From NCBI RefSeq assembly GCF_902459465.1, contig NC_047066.1:22075047-22139046 (forward strand): a stretch of 64,000 nt of DNA. Reading direction: 5' to 3'. Numbering within the stretch: position 1 is the first letter of the stretch; the number at the start of each line of letters is the position of its first letter. Below the pieces are notes generated by a model. It saw nothing but the letters and a program-made list of their open reading frames with translations. It was not told the origin of the DNA and made no database searches. Positions 1 through 15,000 of the stretch are shown one piece after another. Position numbers and translations under genes: made by a program. The stretch comes from Asterias rubens (Eukaryota > Echinodermata > Asteroidea > Forcipulatida > Asteriidae).

Positions 1-16
1 TTTGTGTTGTTTTCAG

Positions 17-3000
17 AGAGCAGTATTCACATGTGGCACCAAGCCGAACAATGTCAGGTATGAATATAACATCTCCAAAATTAATATTCTTCTTTATCCC
101 CGCTGCAAATTTAACATCTATTATATATATCGTTGCGGTACCTGCTGCCAAAACATAGGATTCGAACTGCCTCTAGCTACCGGGCAATCTCAGTGTCTAG
201 TTGGTAAGACACTGCTCTAGAATTGCAAGGGTCGTGGGTTCGAATCCCACCCGAGTAATGTGCCTGTGATATTTTTTCACAGGACTCAGGAAAGTAATGA
301 GTATACAGTGCTATTAAACATCGGTATATGGGTAAAAACCAAAATTAATATTATTTCCAACCTCAGCCTCTTTGTACACTTTCATTCCGTTATATGGCAA
401 AACAGCTTTTCCCTGTACATGCCTTTCTCCAAATTTCACTTTTCTCGTTTGACTGTTTCGCCATGGAAGGGCTGAATTACGTTTCCTCATCTTTTTCTGT
501 CTTTGCCCTAAGGCTATTGAATAAACTCTGCACTCATATTAGGAATTCAACTGGTCTCACTGCTCACTGGCCCTCCCTTCCAGGACCAATCTTACATCTG
601 GTCGCAATCTTTCTAGCCTTCTTGTCTCTTACAACCAGCATACCTAAACTTCATCTTTTATTCCACTTTCTCCAGAGAGTTCCTTCAACATGGAGGTGAT
701 AGTTCAACCCGGTGGTTCTTTCTGTGTCTGCTACCAACACCCAACCAAACCCAAACTCCAACAATCCACGAAGCATTCCACTCAAGACAAAACCACACCC
801 CGCACACCCGATCTCTCCCCAATCAGCGAGAGTGAAAGTCATGAGCACAAGAATCGCCGAACAACTCTACCAGATCTTGAAACCGACTTAGTCTCCGACG
901 TTAATCGACGAAGAGCGGTTTCAGATCTCTCGTTTACCTCATCGACATCGTCCCCGCAAAGCACCTGGTACCGCGATCTTTCAACCGATGCGTCCTCACC
1001 TGGATCATCATTTGAATGTCTCAACTATCCATCGTTAAGCTTTGACTCCCTATCTTCGACCCCGCCAGGTACCTTAAAGTCACCTCCTAGCCCCCTCTTC
1101 ACGTCCTTCCGATGGGGAGACCGGCAGCTTTCCACCCCTAGTCCAACCGCTGAGAAACTGGACACCGTTGATCTGAATTACTCTGTTCTGACTCTACATC
1201 ACATGACAGTCTTACATTGTAGTGTACCTCAAATACGGAGAGAATTGGCCGAAACCACGAAACTCTATTTTACGCCCTTGGGTAAGTTTAATCTTGCACA
1301 AGATTTGTGCATGTTATTCTGTCTTCAATAAGCGAACTGGGCCCAATTTCAAAGAGCTGCTTAAGCACAAAAAGGAGCTTAGCACAAAATGTGCATTGGT
1401 ATCCGGCTCATTTTTGCTTAGCGGAAAATTATTAAGAACCACCACAAGTTGTGAATTATATTAGCGTACTTAGGCTCTAAACTGATATTTGCGTGTTATT
1501 CCCTCTTCTGAAGCGAACTGGGCTCAATTTCATTGGGCTGCCTAACACTTAAGCACAAAAAGTAGCTAAGCACACTAACAATGCTTACCAGAATAGGATA
1601 ACCATCCAAAATAGCATGTCACCTATACAATTTTTGGGTGGTACCCTGCTCAATTGTGCTTAGCAGCAAATTAATAAGAACCACCACAGCTTGCGCTTTT
1701 TGTACGTACTCTGGCTTTGAACTTTCTCTTGAAGGCGCATAGCAAGTGTCTCTGATAAGCGGCACTTCTAGGAGGAAAATGTCAAACATTGTATTGGAAT
1801 TTTGCAAAGGGCACCACAGTAAAAGCACAGGGCACCACGGCAACTGCTGTCAACAGCTGTGGGTACCGGAGGTTTTTTCAAGGCCTGTATATTACTGCAA
1901 ACCTTAGATGATCAGGAAGTATTTTGTAACTGATATTATTTACACAGGGTCGATAAACTTTCTGGTTTCATTTTTCTACCATCAGAGAGTTACATTTTAG
2001 TATACTCCCCTGGTAACCTGCTCCACCTACTGAATGTTAGTCCTGAAGTTGTACCGTGTTTGCATGTGGCCTTTCATGGTGCGTCGGTACCCACTAGTCC
2101 TGTCATGGAAGATGACGATGCATCATTATGTGATACCCAACATGGCTGCCAAACATTGACACATTTGAACCGGGTGAAAACAGCCAACTCAAGTGGTAAG
2201 TTTTTTTATGGGAAGCCAGAGTAATTTTAACCTGCATCCTAGATTAATGTGCCGGCGCTCTACCAACTGAGATACCTAGCCCTAATAGTGGCAATCTCCC
2301 TAATTTTATAAAAGTCTTTGTGCGGGGGTGCCAGTCAGAAGCCATAATCGGCTTCTTTTTTTTGTGCTCTTTTTTTGCAAGTCGCCCAAAACAAGGCTAA
2401 AAGCCACTCTAGGTTAAGGGCTACAAGGAAGAAAACATAGACATGCAGAAACTCAGTGGAGCTGAAGGTAGGAATTGATATTCCTCTTAAAAGATGGAAG
2501 ATTATAGGATGAAGGGAAACATGCACCAGGCAGGGAGTTCCAAAATGATGCAGTACGAGGGAAAAAGCTACTGGAGTAGCTCTTTGTTCTACATCTCGGC
2601 ACAGCCACAGTATAAGGATGAGAACAAACAGAAAGCCTGGTCTTGCGCTCAAACACCCTGACAGGAGGAACAAGGTTGGATAGACTAATGGAACATTTAC
2701 CATGGAAATATCTGTAAAACAGACAGAGGCTGGCTACAGACCTTCGGTGAGAAAGGGGTTGCAGTGTAGTTCCTAACTCTTCTCCAACCAGATTTATAAT
2801 ACGCTGCCGTGTAGCCAGAGATCACACCCTCGGAAGTGCCAACCTGGGAAGTGCCAGCCAGGGGATCACCTTAAGGGGATGCGACTTTTAATTTTAAATA
2901 TTGAGTAATAAACCAAAAGGGAAACTGACTTAATAAACTTGAATAAATCTTGTACTAGAGCAGATTCAAACCTTTGACTTCTGGCTCCTTAATCCTGCTC

Positions 3001-6000
3001 TAGTCAATGTTCCTTTGATCAACCCAAAGTTACCGGGTCAGTTAACCTTGTGGTTTATTAATCGGTAATTATCTTGATTTTTTTTCATTTTTTGTCTCTT
3101 TCTTGAAGGTGACTGTATTTTCAATACAGAGACAGGTAAAATGTTTAGAGTGAGTATAAACAAGGAAGCAATACCTAAACTGTTGGTCCAGGACGTCTGT
3201 CACTCCAACAAACTGGCGCTCATCCACCTGGTAACCCTACACCTCAGAGACTCTGTGCTGATTCAAAAGGTAGTTTATAAGCCCCTTTCATATGAGAGCA
3301 ATTTAGCAAGGGTCCCTTGCTAAATTGTAGCATGGTTGTAGAAAAAAAAAAAAAAATTGATTTGATGAGATATTGCCCAACTCACAAGGCCAGGTGGCTA
3401 CTTGGCTGTTGACCCACATCAACTGACACTGGGGCTGAAACAGGGTTACCCCTTCACACTCCTTAAGGATGTACATTGTAGGCTTGTGTATCATCCACTA
3501 GGAGCCTGGCTGGTAAAGCAGAATTCCCAACTTTTTACAAAGCAAGTATGGTTAAGTGTCTTGCTTAAGGGCATGAGTATCATAGCCGGGATTCAAAACA
3601 ATGCACTGCTGCTGACAACACCAGAGCTTGGGTCTGGTGAACTGCGGCCTCGGACATGCCACGAATACAGGCTTACTGTGTTTTGATTTGGTTCTACCTT
3701 AGGTGATAAATGTACTGTGTGAAGACTCCACCAATCTGAATTTATCAGAGTTACTGGCTGAGCATCTCATGGGAGCAACATTCAGTGCCATTAGGAGGCA
3801 GTTTGACCGAGATATACTCCGGCTCTTACAGTTCACTAACACTGATACATCAAGAGGTCAACTGGCTGAGGTAGGAATAGTCAACAGTTGAGAACAACGG
3901 AAAAGTGTTGTCTGCTTTTCCTGTCTTTAGTAGATGATAAATGGAGAGATGTTGATAAAACATTGTGAGAAATGTAGTTTTGTGAAAGAGGTAATTTCTC
4001 ACTCAAAATATGCCTTGTGGTTTTTTCAAAGGAGACATGTTGCAATTGGCAGCCAATCATACCAGGAAACATTGGCCCGAAAGTTGTACTTTTATGTGCA
4101 TTATAAAACACATTAACCAATGGCTTTATGTCCCATCAAAAAGACGGCGCAATTATAGGAGAGTGTCTCGTTTAAGGCGGCAAGAACGTTACTCGACCCA
4201 ATGCTCTGCTGATCAAATACAATTAAACATGGTCTTTCGGCTGTGGTGAGAGCTCCAATTAAACCCGCTTTCTTTTTATTTATTTGTTCACAGACATCAG
4301 ATGGTGAGAGATTGGCCAGCTTCAGACACTGCAGTTATAACATCAAACCAAATGTTTTTGTTCATAAGGTACTGGTATTTTAAAGTTATCTGGCTCTGTT
4401 TTCAAGAAAAGGAAGGTTTAAAACTGTATTTTTTTTTTTTTTTTTTTTGGCTGTTGGCTTTGTTTAAACAGTTCACCAGAGCTAACTTCATCGCTCTGCT
4501 TACTGTAAGCAAAGAATTAGCTCTTATGGAAGTAGAGTAGTCCGCGCTTACTTCAAGCGCTAACAGGGAAATTCAGATGGTCTTCGGATACTGTGTGCCT
4601 TACATAAATGTTGTTATTATTATTATTACTTGGGTGGGATTCGAACCCACAGCCTTTGCAAATCTAGAGCAGTGTCTTACCAAATAGTGTCTTACCAAGC
4701 TATATTTTTATTCCTTGAACAGAAAGATTGGATGGAACGTCGTCTGTCAATGGAAGTAAGCTCAACCAACATGTGGGAGACATTAGAGCAGAGAATACGA
4801 AGCTTCAGTCCACCACCGGATCCATTCCTCTTTACCAAACCACCTCAACGATTCCATCCAAGTTTCATTGAAAGAGAGATTCGCAAACAGAGAGCACAGT
4901 CACTTAATGAGGTAAGCTGTTCATGCAATATACAAGACAGCTGTTCGCCTTACCAACATCAGGCTTTGCACATTCCACAGACACAACGTTCCTGGAGACA
5001 CCGACTCTTTTCTGTTTCAGTGCAACACTATTGGAACTCGCTCCCTCCTAGCCTTCGGCAGGAAAGCTCCCTCACCAACTTCATATCACAACCAACAACT
5101 TTTGTTTTTGTCAACGCTAAAGACTGTTTGGATAACTCTAGTTTGTATCTTTTTTATTTATGCCAAGACTGTACTGTAGTTCAACATAATTTTCTCATAA
5201 CCTGTGCCAGGAGTGTCAAGGTTAGGAATGCTTTATAGTCCATGAGCAAACCACACTTAATGGTTATACTAGGTTCTTATACTACACTTAGAGCAAGTTC
5301 GAGTGTGCACTATGGTTAACTAAAGGTTGACCATTTTGACTCGAACCCAGGCTGGTCGACCATTGGTTGACTATTGTGGTCGACCATTTGGAACCAGCCT
5401 CGAGCCCATGGTTTCTTCACTGGTCCCAACAGCATGTTCCATTCTAACATGTATTAAGCGCAGAAGGGAACCAGTGACACTTTAGCGGAAAGGTTGGAAG
5501 GTTGACTAGACTACCAACGAGTCATTCAGGTGAGTACGTTACTGCGCATGTGCCTTGCTAGTCTGTGGTCGACCACTGGTGGACTAAATGTGCGCACTCC
5601 AACTTGCTCTTGGGTGTTTACAAACCAATTTACCCAAACCTAATAGTGTTGTAGCATTGTGTCCGCCATGTCTCAAAAAGGCTTATTCAGCAAGCCACTC
5701 CTCGCAATAAACTCCCTTCTTGTTCTTCATCAGAGTAATCTTGCAAGGCAGAATCCAACCCAGCGGACGTCGTTCCTGAAGAAGGTGGCCGCCTCAGCCC
5801 GACGTGTCATCACACCCTCTAAGAAATCAGTCATCACAATCCAGCCTGAGAACGATAACTCTTTGGTTCTAATGGAGGAAGATACACCATTGACTGACAA
5901 TACACAGGAGACTATCTTAGCACTGGTAGGTATTATCTTGATTATTGACCATGATTAGAACAGGTACATGTAGTAGCTAAAAAGTTTCTTTCAGAACAAT

Positions 6001-9000
6001 AGATAGTAGAATATATAGCAAGATAGTTCTCTAGCATGTCTAAAGAACGAACTCTACCTGGCAGGTAGATACACACATAATGTTAACGCAAACCAAATAT
6101 ATACAGAACAGTTTAATTGAGGCCAATCAAAAACTCAATCGGTGACATTGAAGTTAGTAATCAAGAAGTGTCCTCGATCCACTAAGTGTAGTAGTGTGCA
6201 GTCCGATTTCCTACCTTCTCGTAGGTACAGTAGTTAATAAGCAGGAAGGTTTTTTTCAAAACTTGTCTCTGAATTCTGAAAGTTATTCAGCAGCAGTAGA
6301 AAAAACGGTTGTACAGGCACGTTAATCCAGAGGTCGTTTGTTCGAATCCCACTCTTGTAAATTTGTCTTTATTCAATCCCAAAAATCATTTAAAATTTTA
6401 CCCAATCAGTTTCCCTATCGGTTTTTAAATTGATAACTTATATAATAAAGTTTTTATTGTAGACTGCGGAGAAGTTATTGGCCCACCTCGGGAGATACTC
6501 CAGCCAGTCAGTAAGCCGAGACAGACTGGTCAATATTGCTCAGGAGTATGTGACATGCCAACTGCAGCAAGCCAAGCAACTGGTACTGCTGTTGCTACAT
6601 TCCTGCGGTTACCAGGATGCTCGTACTATACCACGCAGCAACGTCACTCTGTACGTACACAAACAATTTCTTAGCTTCTTATTGTTATTTACTTTGGGAA
6701 TATTAATTTGGATTTTACCCTTACACCAATATGTGTTAGCACCGTGCAACAAATATGCGCTACTCGGCTAAATCAATCACAAGAACCATATCTGCCCTCA
6801 CAGGTACCCATTTACCCCTGGGTGGAGAGAAGCAATTATAGTTAAATGTCTTGCTCAGGGACACAAATATCATGACCGAGATTCGAACCCACACTCTGCT
6901 GAACAGAAACACCAGAGCTTGAGTTCGGTGCTCTTATCCGCTCGGCCATGACACCCTTTGCATCCTCTGGTTAAAGGCGCTTTATAAATGTCCTGTTGGT
7001 AATTATTATTATTATCTGTTATTGCAGGAAAGAGCCGTCTTTTCAAGCTTATCAACTCTTCCGATTGATTGAGAGATTCTTCATGGCTGTACAATCCGTC
7101 TGCTTCCCGGTACCTCCTGGTAAAATATCAACTCTTATCAAATCAGTAATGGTTATAATCATCTGTGGAGGTATCGTGGCCGAGCGGTTAAGAGCACCGA
7201 ATATCAAACTCTGGTGTTTCTGATCAGCAGAGTGTGGGTTCGAATCCCCAGCCGTGTCCTTGAGCAGGACACTTACCATTGCTTCGTCCTTTGGATGGGA
7301 TGTAAAGCCGTTAGTCCCATGTGTTGTGTAATGCATGTAAAAGAACCCAGTGCACTTATCGAAAAGAGAAGGGGTTTGCCCCGGTGTTCCTCGCTGTGGC
7401 TGCTGTATGCGCCGTAGCACCTTAAAAACCCGTATATAAGGTGCTAAAAAATTGGGTTTAAGAATTCATCACTGCAATAACCTATCTTTCTGAAAGTTTG
7501 TATATATACTCAGTGCCTTGAGTACCTTGTTTGGAAGATATGTGCGCTATATAAGACTTCGATATTACTATTATTATTATTATTAAATCTTGGTATAGAA
7601 TTTGCACTCTATGCTTTGTTTAGTCAAGGTTTTTTTGTTGCATGGCTTCTGACTGGCGCCCGGACCAAAGATGTTGACAAAATAGGGTGACCGCAATTGG
7701 TAGAGCGCCTGCGCGTTAATTCAGAGGTTGTGGGTTCACATACTGCTCTAGAAAATTGTTCTAAGTTCAACCCCAAATTATTTTAATTTTACTTGGCCAG
7801 TTTTCCTTGTGGTTTATAGTTTGATATACGTGTACAAGTATAAAAAATGTCATTTACTTTTTTCTTCAGGTTTCCAGACGTATTTCACAATACAAGGATT
7901 ACGTTGTCTAGATCCTGGTATGTTTCTTCAGTATGTAGACTATGGTGTACTAAGACTGACTGAGGAGTTTGTGTCACGCCTGATGCATGAAGTCTCTGAT
8001 AATGATCAGGATATGGTTAATATGAAGATTGAAATCGTCTCAAGATTACCAAAGGTAGGTTTTGAATAAATGGAATTTTTTTTTTTTTTTATCTCAACAA
8101 CTTCACACCATACGATCAATTGCTGGGTTGGTATCGGACTGATTTACTCCGGGCGGATCGGGTAGCTTCATTGGGCACAACGATTTGGACTGATTTACTC
8201 CGGGCGGATCGGGTAGCTTCATTGGGCACAACGATATGATTGCATAGAGCCTTCTCATACTGCCTCCATATTGGTCATGTTCCTCGTATCAAATAACAGT
8301 AATGAATGCTAATAATCTTTTTGCAAATAGGAACCAAACTATTTTGTTCTTCCAGCCTCGGTTTGGAAACATTGACTTGAATGGGAGAAATTCAAGATGA
8401 CTGTACCATGATAAAGGTCTATAGGCGCTAGGCCCAAGGACACAAAGTGGATTGGACCCAAATGGGGCTGATTTGAGGCGTGTCATGGCCGAGCGGTTAA
8501 GAGCACAGGATTCAAGCTATGGTGTGTAACCAGCAAAGTGTTGGTTCGAATCCTGGTCAAGACACTTGCTACGTCAAATTTGAGAGGTAGTGCTTTCTGG
8601 TCTACCGGCCAGGCTTCGGACTGATGATACCCAAGCCTACATCTGTATGGACTGTATGTAAAAGGGGTAACTCTGTTTCAGCCCTAGGAGTAGGTGGCAA
8701 CGGCCTCTGGAAAAAAATAATTGTAGCCCACACCTTGAAGTGGCCTTTAGGCATTGTGTGTCTGGCGACTTACATAAGAAAATTTTTTTTAAAGTATAGG
8801 TTTTGATATTTAATGTACCAATTGTATACTTTTTCTTGAAAATGTGTTTTTCTGTTCTTTTGTGTCGCTGTTTACAGGGCGGATTTATGCAAGCTTTGCA
8901 GCGATGGAATCATCCAATCAGCAAGCAGTATTTAGCTCAGCTCTACGTTGCAGATACACTCAAGGAAGGTAGGATCTTTTAGCATTTATTTAATTTCAGG

Positions 9001-12000
9001 CGTGATATATTTTCCCACTTATTTACTATTTTGTTTGGGCCTCTGAAAAATTACAAAAACTTTGATTACAAAAACAGTCCTAAGTTTATGTGTTGTGTAA
9101 TGCATGTAAAATAACCCAGTGCACTTATCAAAAAGATAAGGAGTACGCCCCGGTGTTCCTGGCTGTGGCTGCTATATGCGCCGTAGCACCTTATAAGGTG
9201 CTAAATATTTGGTACTCCTACTTTATCCTAAGGACCAAATATTATGCCTGGGATATTTTTTCTGATTGTGAAGCCAGTGATTCTAAGATAGAATCACTAT
9301 ACTAGCCAAGACCCCAATGGAGAGAAGACAATGAAGGATTGTTGTAAGGGGTAACCCTGTTTCAGCCCCAGGAGTTGATAGCAACATGCCCCTGTTGGCA
9401 GTTGCTATCTAAGATAGAATCACTATACTAGCCAAGACCCCAATGGAGAGAAGACAATGAAGGATTGTTGTAAGGGGTAACCCTGTTTCAGCCCCAGGAG
9501 TTGATAGCAACATGCCCCTGTTGGCAGTTGATCTGGGTCAATGTTATTAGTATACCGGTAATCAATGAACAGCAGTTAAGCATCGCATGCGTTTTGACAC
9601 TTCGAGAGATCAGGACAAGAACTGAAAATGCACAGAATTTTTTTTTATATAGATTTTCAATCATTTTTACGCTTTGTAACAAAAGGGCATTTGTGAAAGG
9701 AATAAAAGAGTTGTGACTCTGTCTTGAACGCTTGTATAAAACCTTGCATGGTCGTGGTCATGCGACAATGATGAAGGACCTCAACCCTGCAAGGTTTTAA
9801 ACGAACAGTCAATACCAAGTCAATATTCCATTTAAAATGCCCTTTTTATTACAAGAATATTATGTTATTAATCATTTGTTAATTTGTGCCATGAGATGTA
9901 ATGATTGACCTTTCCTAATGTGACATCGAAGCCGACAAGGCTGGACTCCTGTTGTCATAAATCAATAATGTTTGTGGGAGGGGTGGGGGGAGGGGGGGTT
10001 AGGGGATGAAACCTTGCAATTTCAAAAGCCTTTTAAAGCCATCGGACACTTTCGGTAAACAGTATTGTCCAAAGGCCATACTACATGTATCACAACGTAT
10101 ATATAAAATAACAAACCTGTGAAAATTTAGGCTCAATCGGTCATCAGAGTCGGAGTAATTGTTTTAATGTTTTCTCAAGAAGTAAAGCATTTCATGGAAT
10201 AATATTTCAATAGAAGTCTTTCACCATTACCTTCTGTAAACCCTGTAAGTTACTTGTAAATCTGTGAACTTTTTTGTTTGTTTCTGTTCCGAAAGTGTAT
10301 AATGGCTTTAATAATTCGCTGTATATGTGTTTCTTTTACATAAAGCATTGCCTATAGTTACAAATGACATATCCGAGTAATATTGACTTGATCGGGATTT
10401 GACCCAAATGAGCACTACATGTACTCAGTACTTTCCTGAGCTCAGTGAAAAAAAATCACAGGCATATTACATAGGTGGGATTCGAACCCACGACCTACTA
10501 TCATCTACTGCATGTGTAGTTACATTTTCTTGATTTGTGCAATTCATAATCAAAGAGTTTAAACCAATGTTTGTATGAGAGAGATTGCCTGTTGCCAGCT
10601 TGGTGTTTATATCCCCTTGTCGGAGTTTACCGAGTTCCCTTGACAGGAAGATCAAATAAATAAAGAAATAGTGCGTTGCTATGACAACAGGTTCCAGGCC
10701 TTGATATTAATGATTAGGATTTTCCATTAAATCATTGCTATAGTTACACTCTGTTCCCTTCCAATATTTTGTTTTAAGACCCTGTTCGCACAATGGGTTC
10801 TTATAACACAATGACAAGTTGTTTGTGTAGAGATTTATTTTCAAGAGAGGCTGCAAAGTAAAATTCAGTTTTGTGGTGTACTCATTTTCTAATTTATAGA
10901 AACATCACAAGGGAAGTTACGAGTCTCTTTGTGTTACACTTTGTGTAAGATGCTTTTTGATTTGATACGCTTTCATTGCAAAATTTAGAAATTTGTTGTC
11001 TATATGAAAGACAAATGGGCGTGGTTACTGGTGGACTTTATTGAAAATTTAGTATTGAAATTAATTTATTCTTCAAAAGAACCAGTAATGTAAAATACCT
11101 TTAATAATTGCCTTTGATTACATGTAGAACCAGTAATGTAAAATACCTTTAATAATTGCCTTTGATTACATGTAGAACCAGTAATGTAAAATACCTTTAA
11201 TAATTGCCTTTGATTACATGTAGAACCAGTAATGTAAAATACCTTTAATAGTTGCCTTTGATTTGCTTCCAAAGGCCAATGTCATATTAAGCACAAACAA
11301 AACTTGCTAAGCACAGAAAAATATATGTGAAATTGCCAAATAAATAATAATAATAATACCCCAAAAAATCTTTGGAAAAATTGGCTTTTCAGCCAAAATA
11401 CCATCGTCTTCCATTGCTGCAACTGGTACCCCTCCCATTTCTTGCTCAGCCATGAAATTTTCTAAGCAGATTTTTCTGCTGAACAGCTTCATGAAATTGG
11501 ACCCAAGGCTCAAGTTTATAAAGCCTGTCAGCACAAAAAGCTTGCTTAGCAAAAAGAAATATTGCTTAACAGAAACGGGTTACCAGCCAAAATTACACTA
11601 AGTTTTAAATACATTGTTGCTTAGCAAAGAAATTTGTCAAGCAGTATTTTATGCTAAACCGCTTTAATTATGAAACTGGACCCAGGTCAGTAAGAGGTAT
11701 ACGGGGCTTTTAATTACGGTTGATTTTAATTAAGGTTAGAATCTAAAACAGACCAATATTATTTTCAGGTCAATGATTGTGCATCATGAGTGAAATTAAA
11801 GGCACTGGACAAAGACGAATATTCTCACTTGCTGTATCCCAACATATGCACAAAATAACAAACCTGTGAAAATTTGGGCTCAATTGGTCATCGAAGTTGC
11901 AAGAAAATAGTCAAAGAAGAAACACCCTTGTTGCAAGAGAAGGAGTACGCCCTGGTGTTCCTGGCTGTGGCTGCTATATGCGCTGTAGCACCTTATAAGG

Positions 12001-15000
12001 TGCTAAATAATTGGTACTCCTACTTTATCCTAAGGACCAAATATTATGCCTGGGATATTTTTTCTGATTGTGAAGCCAGTGATTCTAAGATAGAATCACT
12101 ATACTAGAGCCAAGACCCCAATGGAGAGAAGACAATGATGGATTGTTGTAATGGGTAACCCTGTTTCAGCCCCAGGAGTTGATAGCAACATGCCCCTGTT
12201 GGCAGTTGCTATCTAAGATAGAATCACTATACTAGCCAAGACCCCAATGGAGAGAAGACAATGAAGGATTGTTGTAATGGGTAACCCTGTTTCAGCCCCA
12301 GGAGTTGATAGCAACATGCCCCTGTTGGCAGTTGCTATCTAAGATAGAATCACTATACTAGCTAAGACCCCAATGGAGAGAAGACAATGAAGGATTGTTG
12401 TAATGGGTAACCCTGTTTCAGCCCCAGGAGTTGATAGCAACATGCCCCTGTTGGCAGTTGCTATCTAAGATAGAATCACTATACTAGCTAAGACCCCAAT
12501 GGAGAGAAGACAATGAAGGATTGTTGTAATGGGTAACCCTGTTTCAGCCCCAGGAGTTGATAGCAACATGCCCCTGTTGGCAGTTGCTATCTAAGATAGA
12601 ATCACTATACTAGCCAAGACCCCAATGGAGAGAAGACAATGAAGGATTGTTGTAAGGGGTAACCCTGTTTCAGCCCCAGGAGTTGATAGCAACATGCCCC
12701 TGTTGGCAGTTGCTATCTAAGATAGAATCACTATACTAGCTAAGACCCCAATGGAGAGAAGACAATGAAGGATTGTTGTAATGGGTAACCCTGTTTCAGC
12801 CCCAGGAGTTGATAGCAACATGCCCCTGTTGGCAGTTGCTATCTAAGATAGAATCACTATACTAGCTAAGACCCCAATGGAGAGAAGACAATGAAGGATT
12901 GTTGTAATGGGTAACCCTGTTTCAGCCCCAGGAGTTGATAGCAACATGCCCCTGTTGGCAGTTGCTATCTAAGATAGAATCACTATACTAGCTAAGACCC
13001 CAATGGAGAGAAGACAATGAAGGATTGTTGTAATGGGTAACCCTGTTTCAGCCCCAGGAGTTGATAGCAACATGCCCCTGTTGGCAGTTGCTATCTAAGA
13101 TAGAATCACTATACTAGCCAAGACCCCAATGGAGAGAAGACAATGAAGGATTGTTGTAAGGGGTAACCCTGTTTCAGCCCCAGGAGTTGATAGCAACATG
13201 CCCCTGTTGGCAGTTGCTATCTAAGATAGAATCACTATACTAGCCAAGACCCCAATGGAGAGAAGACAATGAAGGATTGTTGTAATGGGTAACCCTGTTT
13301 CAGCCCCAGGAGTTGATAGCAACATGCCCCTGTTGGCAGTTGATCTGGGTCGATGTTATTAGTATACCGGTAATCAATGAACAGCGGTTGAGCATCGCAT
13401 GCGTTTTGACACTTCGAGAGATCAGGACAAGAACGGGAAATGCACAGAATTTGTTTTTATATAGATTTTCAATCATTTTTACGCTTTGTAACAAAAGGGC
13501 ATTTGTGAAAGGAATAAAAGAGTTGTGACTCTGTGTTGAATGTTTGTATAAAACCTCGCATGGTCGTGGTCATGCGACAATGATGAAGGACCTCAACCCT
13601 GCAAGGTTTTAAACGAGCAGTCAAAACCAAGTCGCAACTCTTTTATTCCATTTAAAATGCCCTTTTTATTACAAGAATATTACGTTATTAAATTGTGCCA
13701 TGAGACGTAATGATTGACCTTTCTTAACGTGACATTGAAGCTGACAAGGCTGGACTCCCGTTGTCATAAATCAATAATGATTGTGGGAGGGGGGGGGGTG
13801 AAACCTAGCAATTTCAAAAGCCTTTTAAAGCCATTGGACATTTTCGGTAAACAGTATTGTCCAAAGGCCATACTACATGTATCACAACTTATATATAAAA
13901 TAATAAACCTGTGAAAATTTAGGCTCAATTGGTCATCGGAGTCGGGAGAAAATAACGGGAAAACCCATACCTTGTTTCATGACATGTGTTGACATGTGTT
14001 TAAAATAAATCCGTAATTCTTGTTATCGAGAATCGATAATTGTTTTAATGTTTTCTCAAAAAGTAAAGCATTTCATGGAATAATATTTCAAGAGAAGTCT
14101 TTCACCATTACCTTCTGTAAACCCTGTAAGTTATTTGTAAACCTGTGAATTTTTTTTTTTTTCTGTTCCGAAAGTGTATAATGGCTTTAATGGTTCGCTG
14201 TATATGCGTTTCTTTTACAAACCCACGACCTACATTACTATCATCTACTGCATGTGTAGTTACAATTTCTTGATTTGTGCAACTCATAATCATAGAGTTG
14301 AAACCAATGTTTGTATGAGAGAGATTGCCTGTTGCCAGCTTGGTGTTTATATCCCCTTGTGGGAGTTTGCCGAGAGAGATTGGCTGTTGCCAGCTTGGTG
14401 TTTATATCCCCTTGTTGGAGTTTACCGAGTTCCCTTGACAGGAAGATCAAATAAATAAAGAAATAATGCGTTGCTATGACAACAGGTTCCAGGCCTTGAT
14501 ATTAATGATTAGGATTTTCCATTAAATCATTGCTATAGTTACACTCTGTTCCCTTCCAAAATTTTGTCTTAAGACCCTGTTCACACACCTTGACAGGAAG
14601 ATCAAATAAATAAAGAAATAATGCGTTGCTATGACAACAGGTTCCAGGCCTTGATATTAATGATTAGGATTTTCCATTAAATCATTGCTATAGTTACACT
14701 CTGTTCCCTTCCAAAATTTTGTCTTAAGACCCTGTTCACACAATGGGTTCTTATAACACAATGACAATTTGTTTGTGTAGAGATTTATTTTCAAGAGGGG
14801 CTGCAAAATAAAATTCAGTTTTGTGGGGTAATCATTTTCTAATTTATAGAAACATCACAAGGGAAGTTACGAGTCTCTTTGTGTTACACTTTGTGTAAGA
14901 TGCTTTTTGATTTGATACGCTTTCATTGCAAAATCTAGAAATTTGTTGTCTATATAAAAGACAAATGGGCGTGGTTACTGGTGGACTTTATTGAAAATTT

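Larger units (their letters stand above)
9136..11936 (+). repeat. Segmental tandem duplication, copy A (2.8 kb)
   Basis: From AAGGAGTACGCCCCGGTG the block is collinear with 11937-15855. Shared markers in order are a SINE tail, the 126-bp satellite, a GACTCTGT-flanked unique stretch, a TTAAAGCC(A/C)-type MITE, a reversed SINE head, the 48-bp repeat and an inverted-repeat 'aagcacaa' element. The copies differ by scattered substitutions, a few small indels and repeat number. It lies in the large GSAP intron and contains no supported gene. Confidence 0.9.

Noticed and set aside
178..256. tRNA gene (A and B boxes with GGTTCGAATCCC)
   Set aside because: The same head occurs at several places attached to the same non-tRNA body, and no good acceptor stem can be formed; it is a SINE head. 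The same applies to 7169, 8476, 24540, 25845 (reversed), 26548 and 49440.
690..1331. Independent 213-residue gene starting at the ATG at 690
   Set aside because: The frame continues to the left through an acceptor at 675 and aligns with the middle of GSAP; it is an internal exon followed by read-through into the intron after 1281.
4630..5238. Single 202-residue gene
   Set aside because: It is a GSAP exon (4723-4911) flanked by a reversed SINE and by a LINE tail that happen to be in frame.
11307..11552. Minus-strand protein repeated at 15184-15453
   Set aside because: Both copies lie in the duplicated intron block, within a decayed 'aagcacaa' inverted-repeat element.
12082..13341. CRISPR array
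   Set aside because: The 126-bp units follow one another without unique spacers, and the sequence is an animal genome; it is a satellite.
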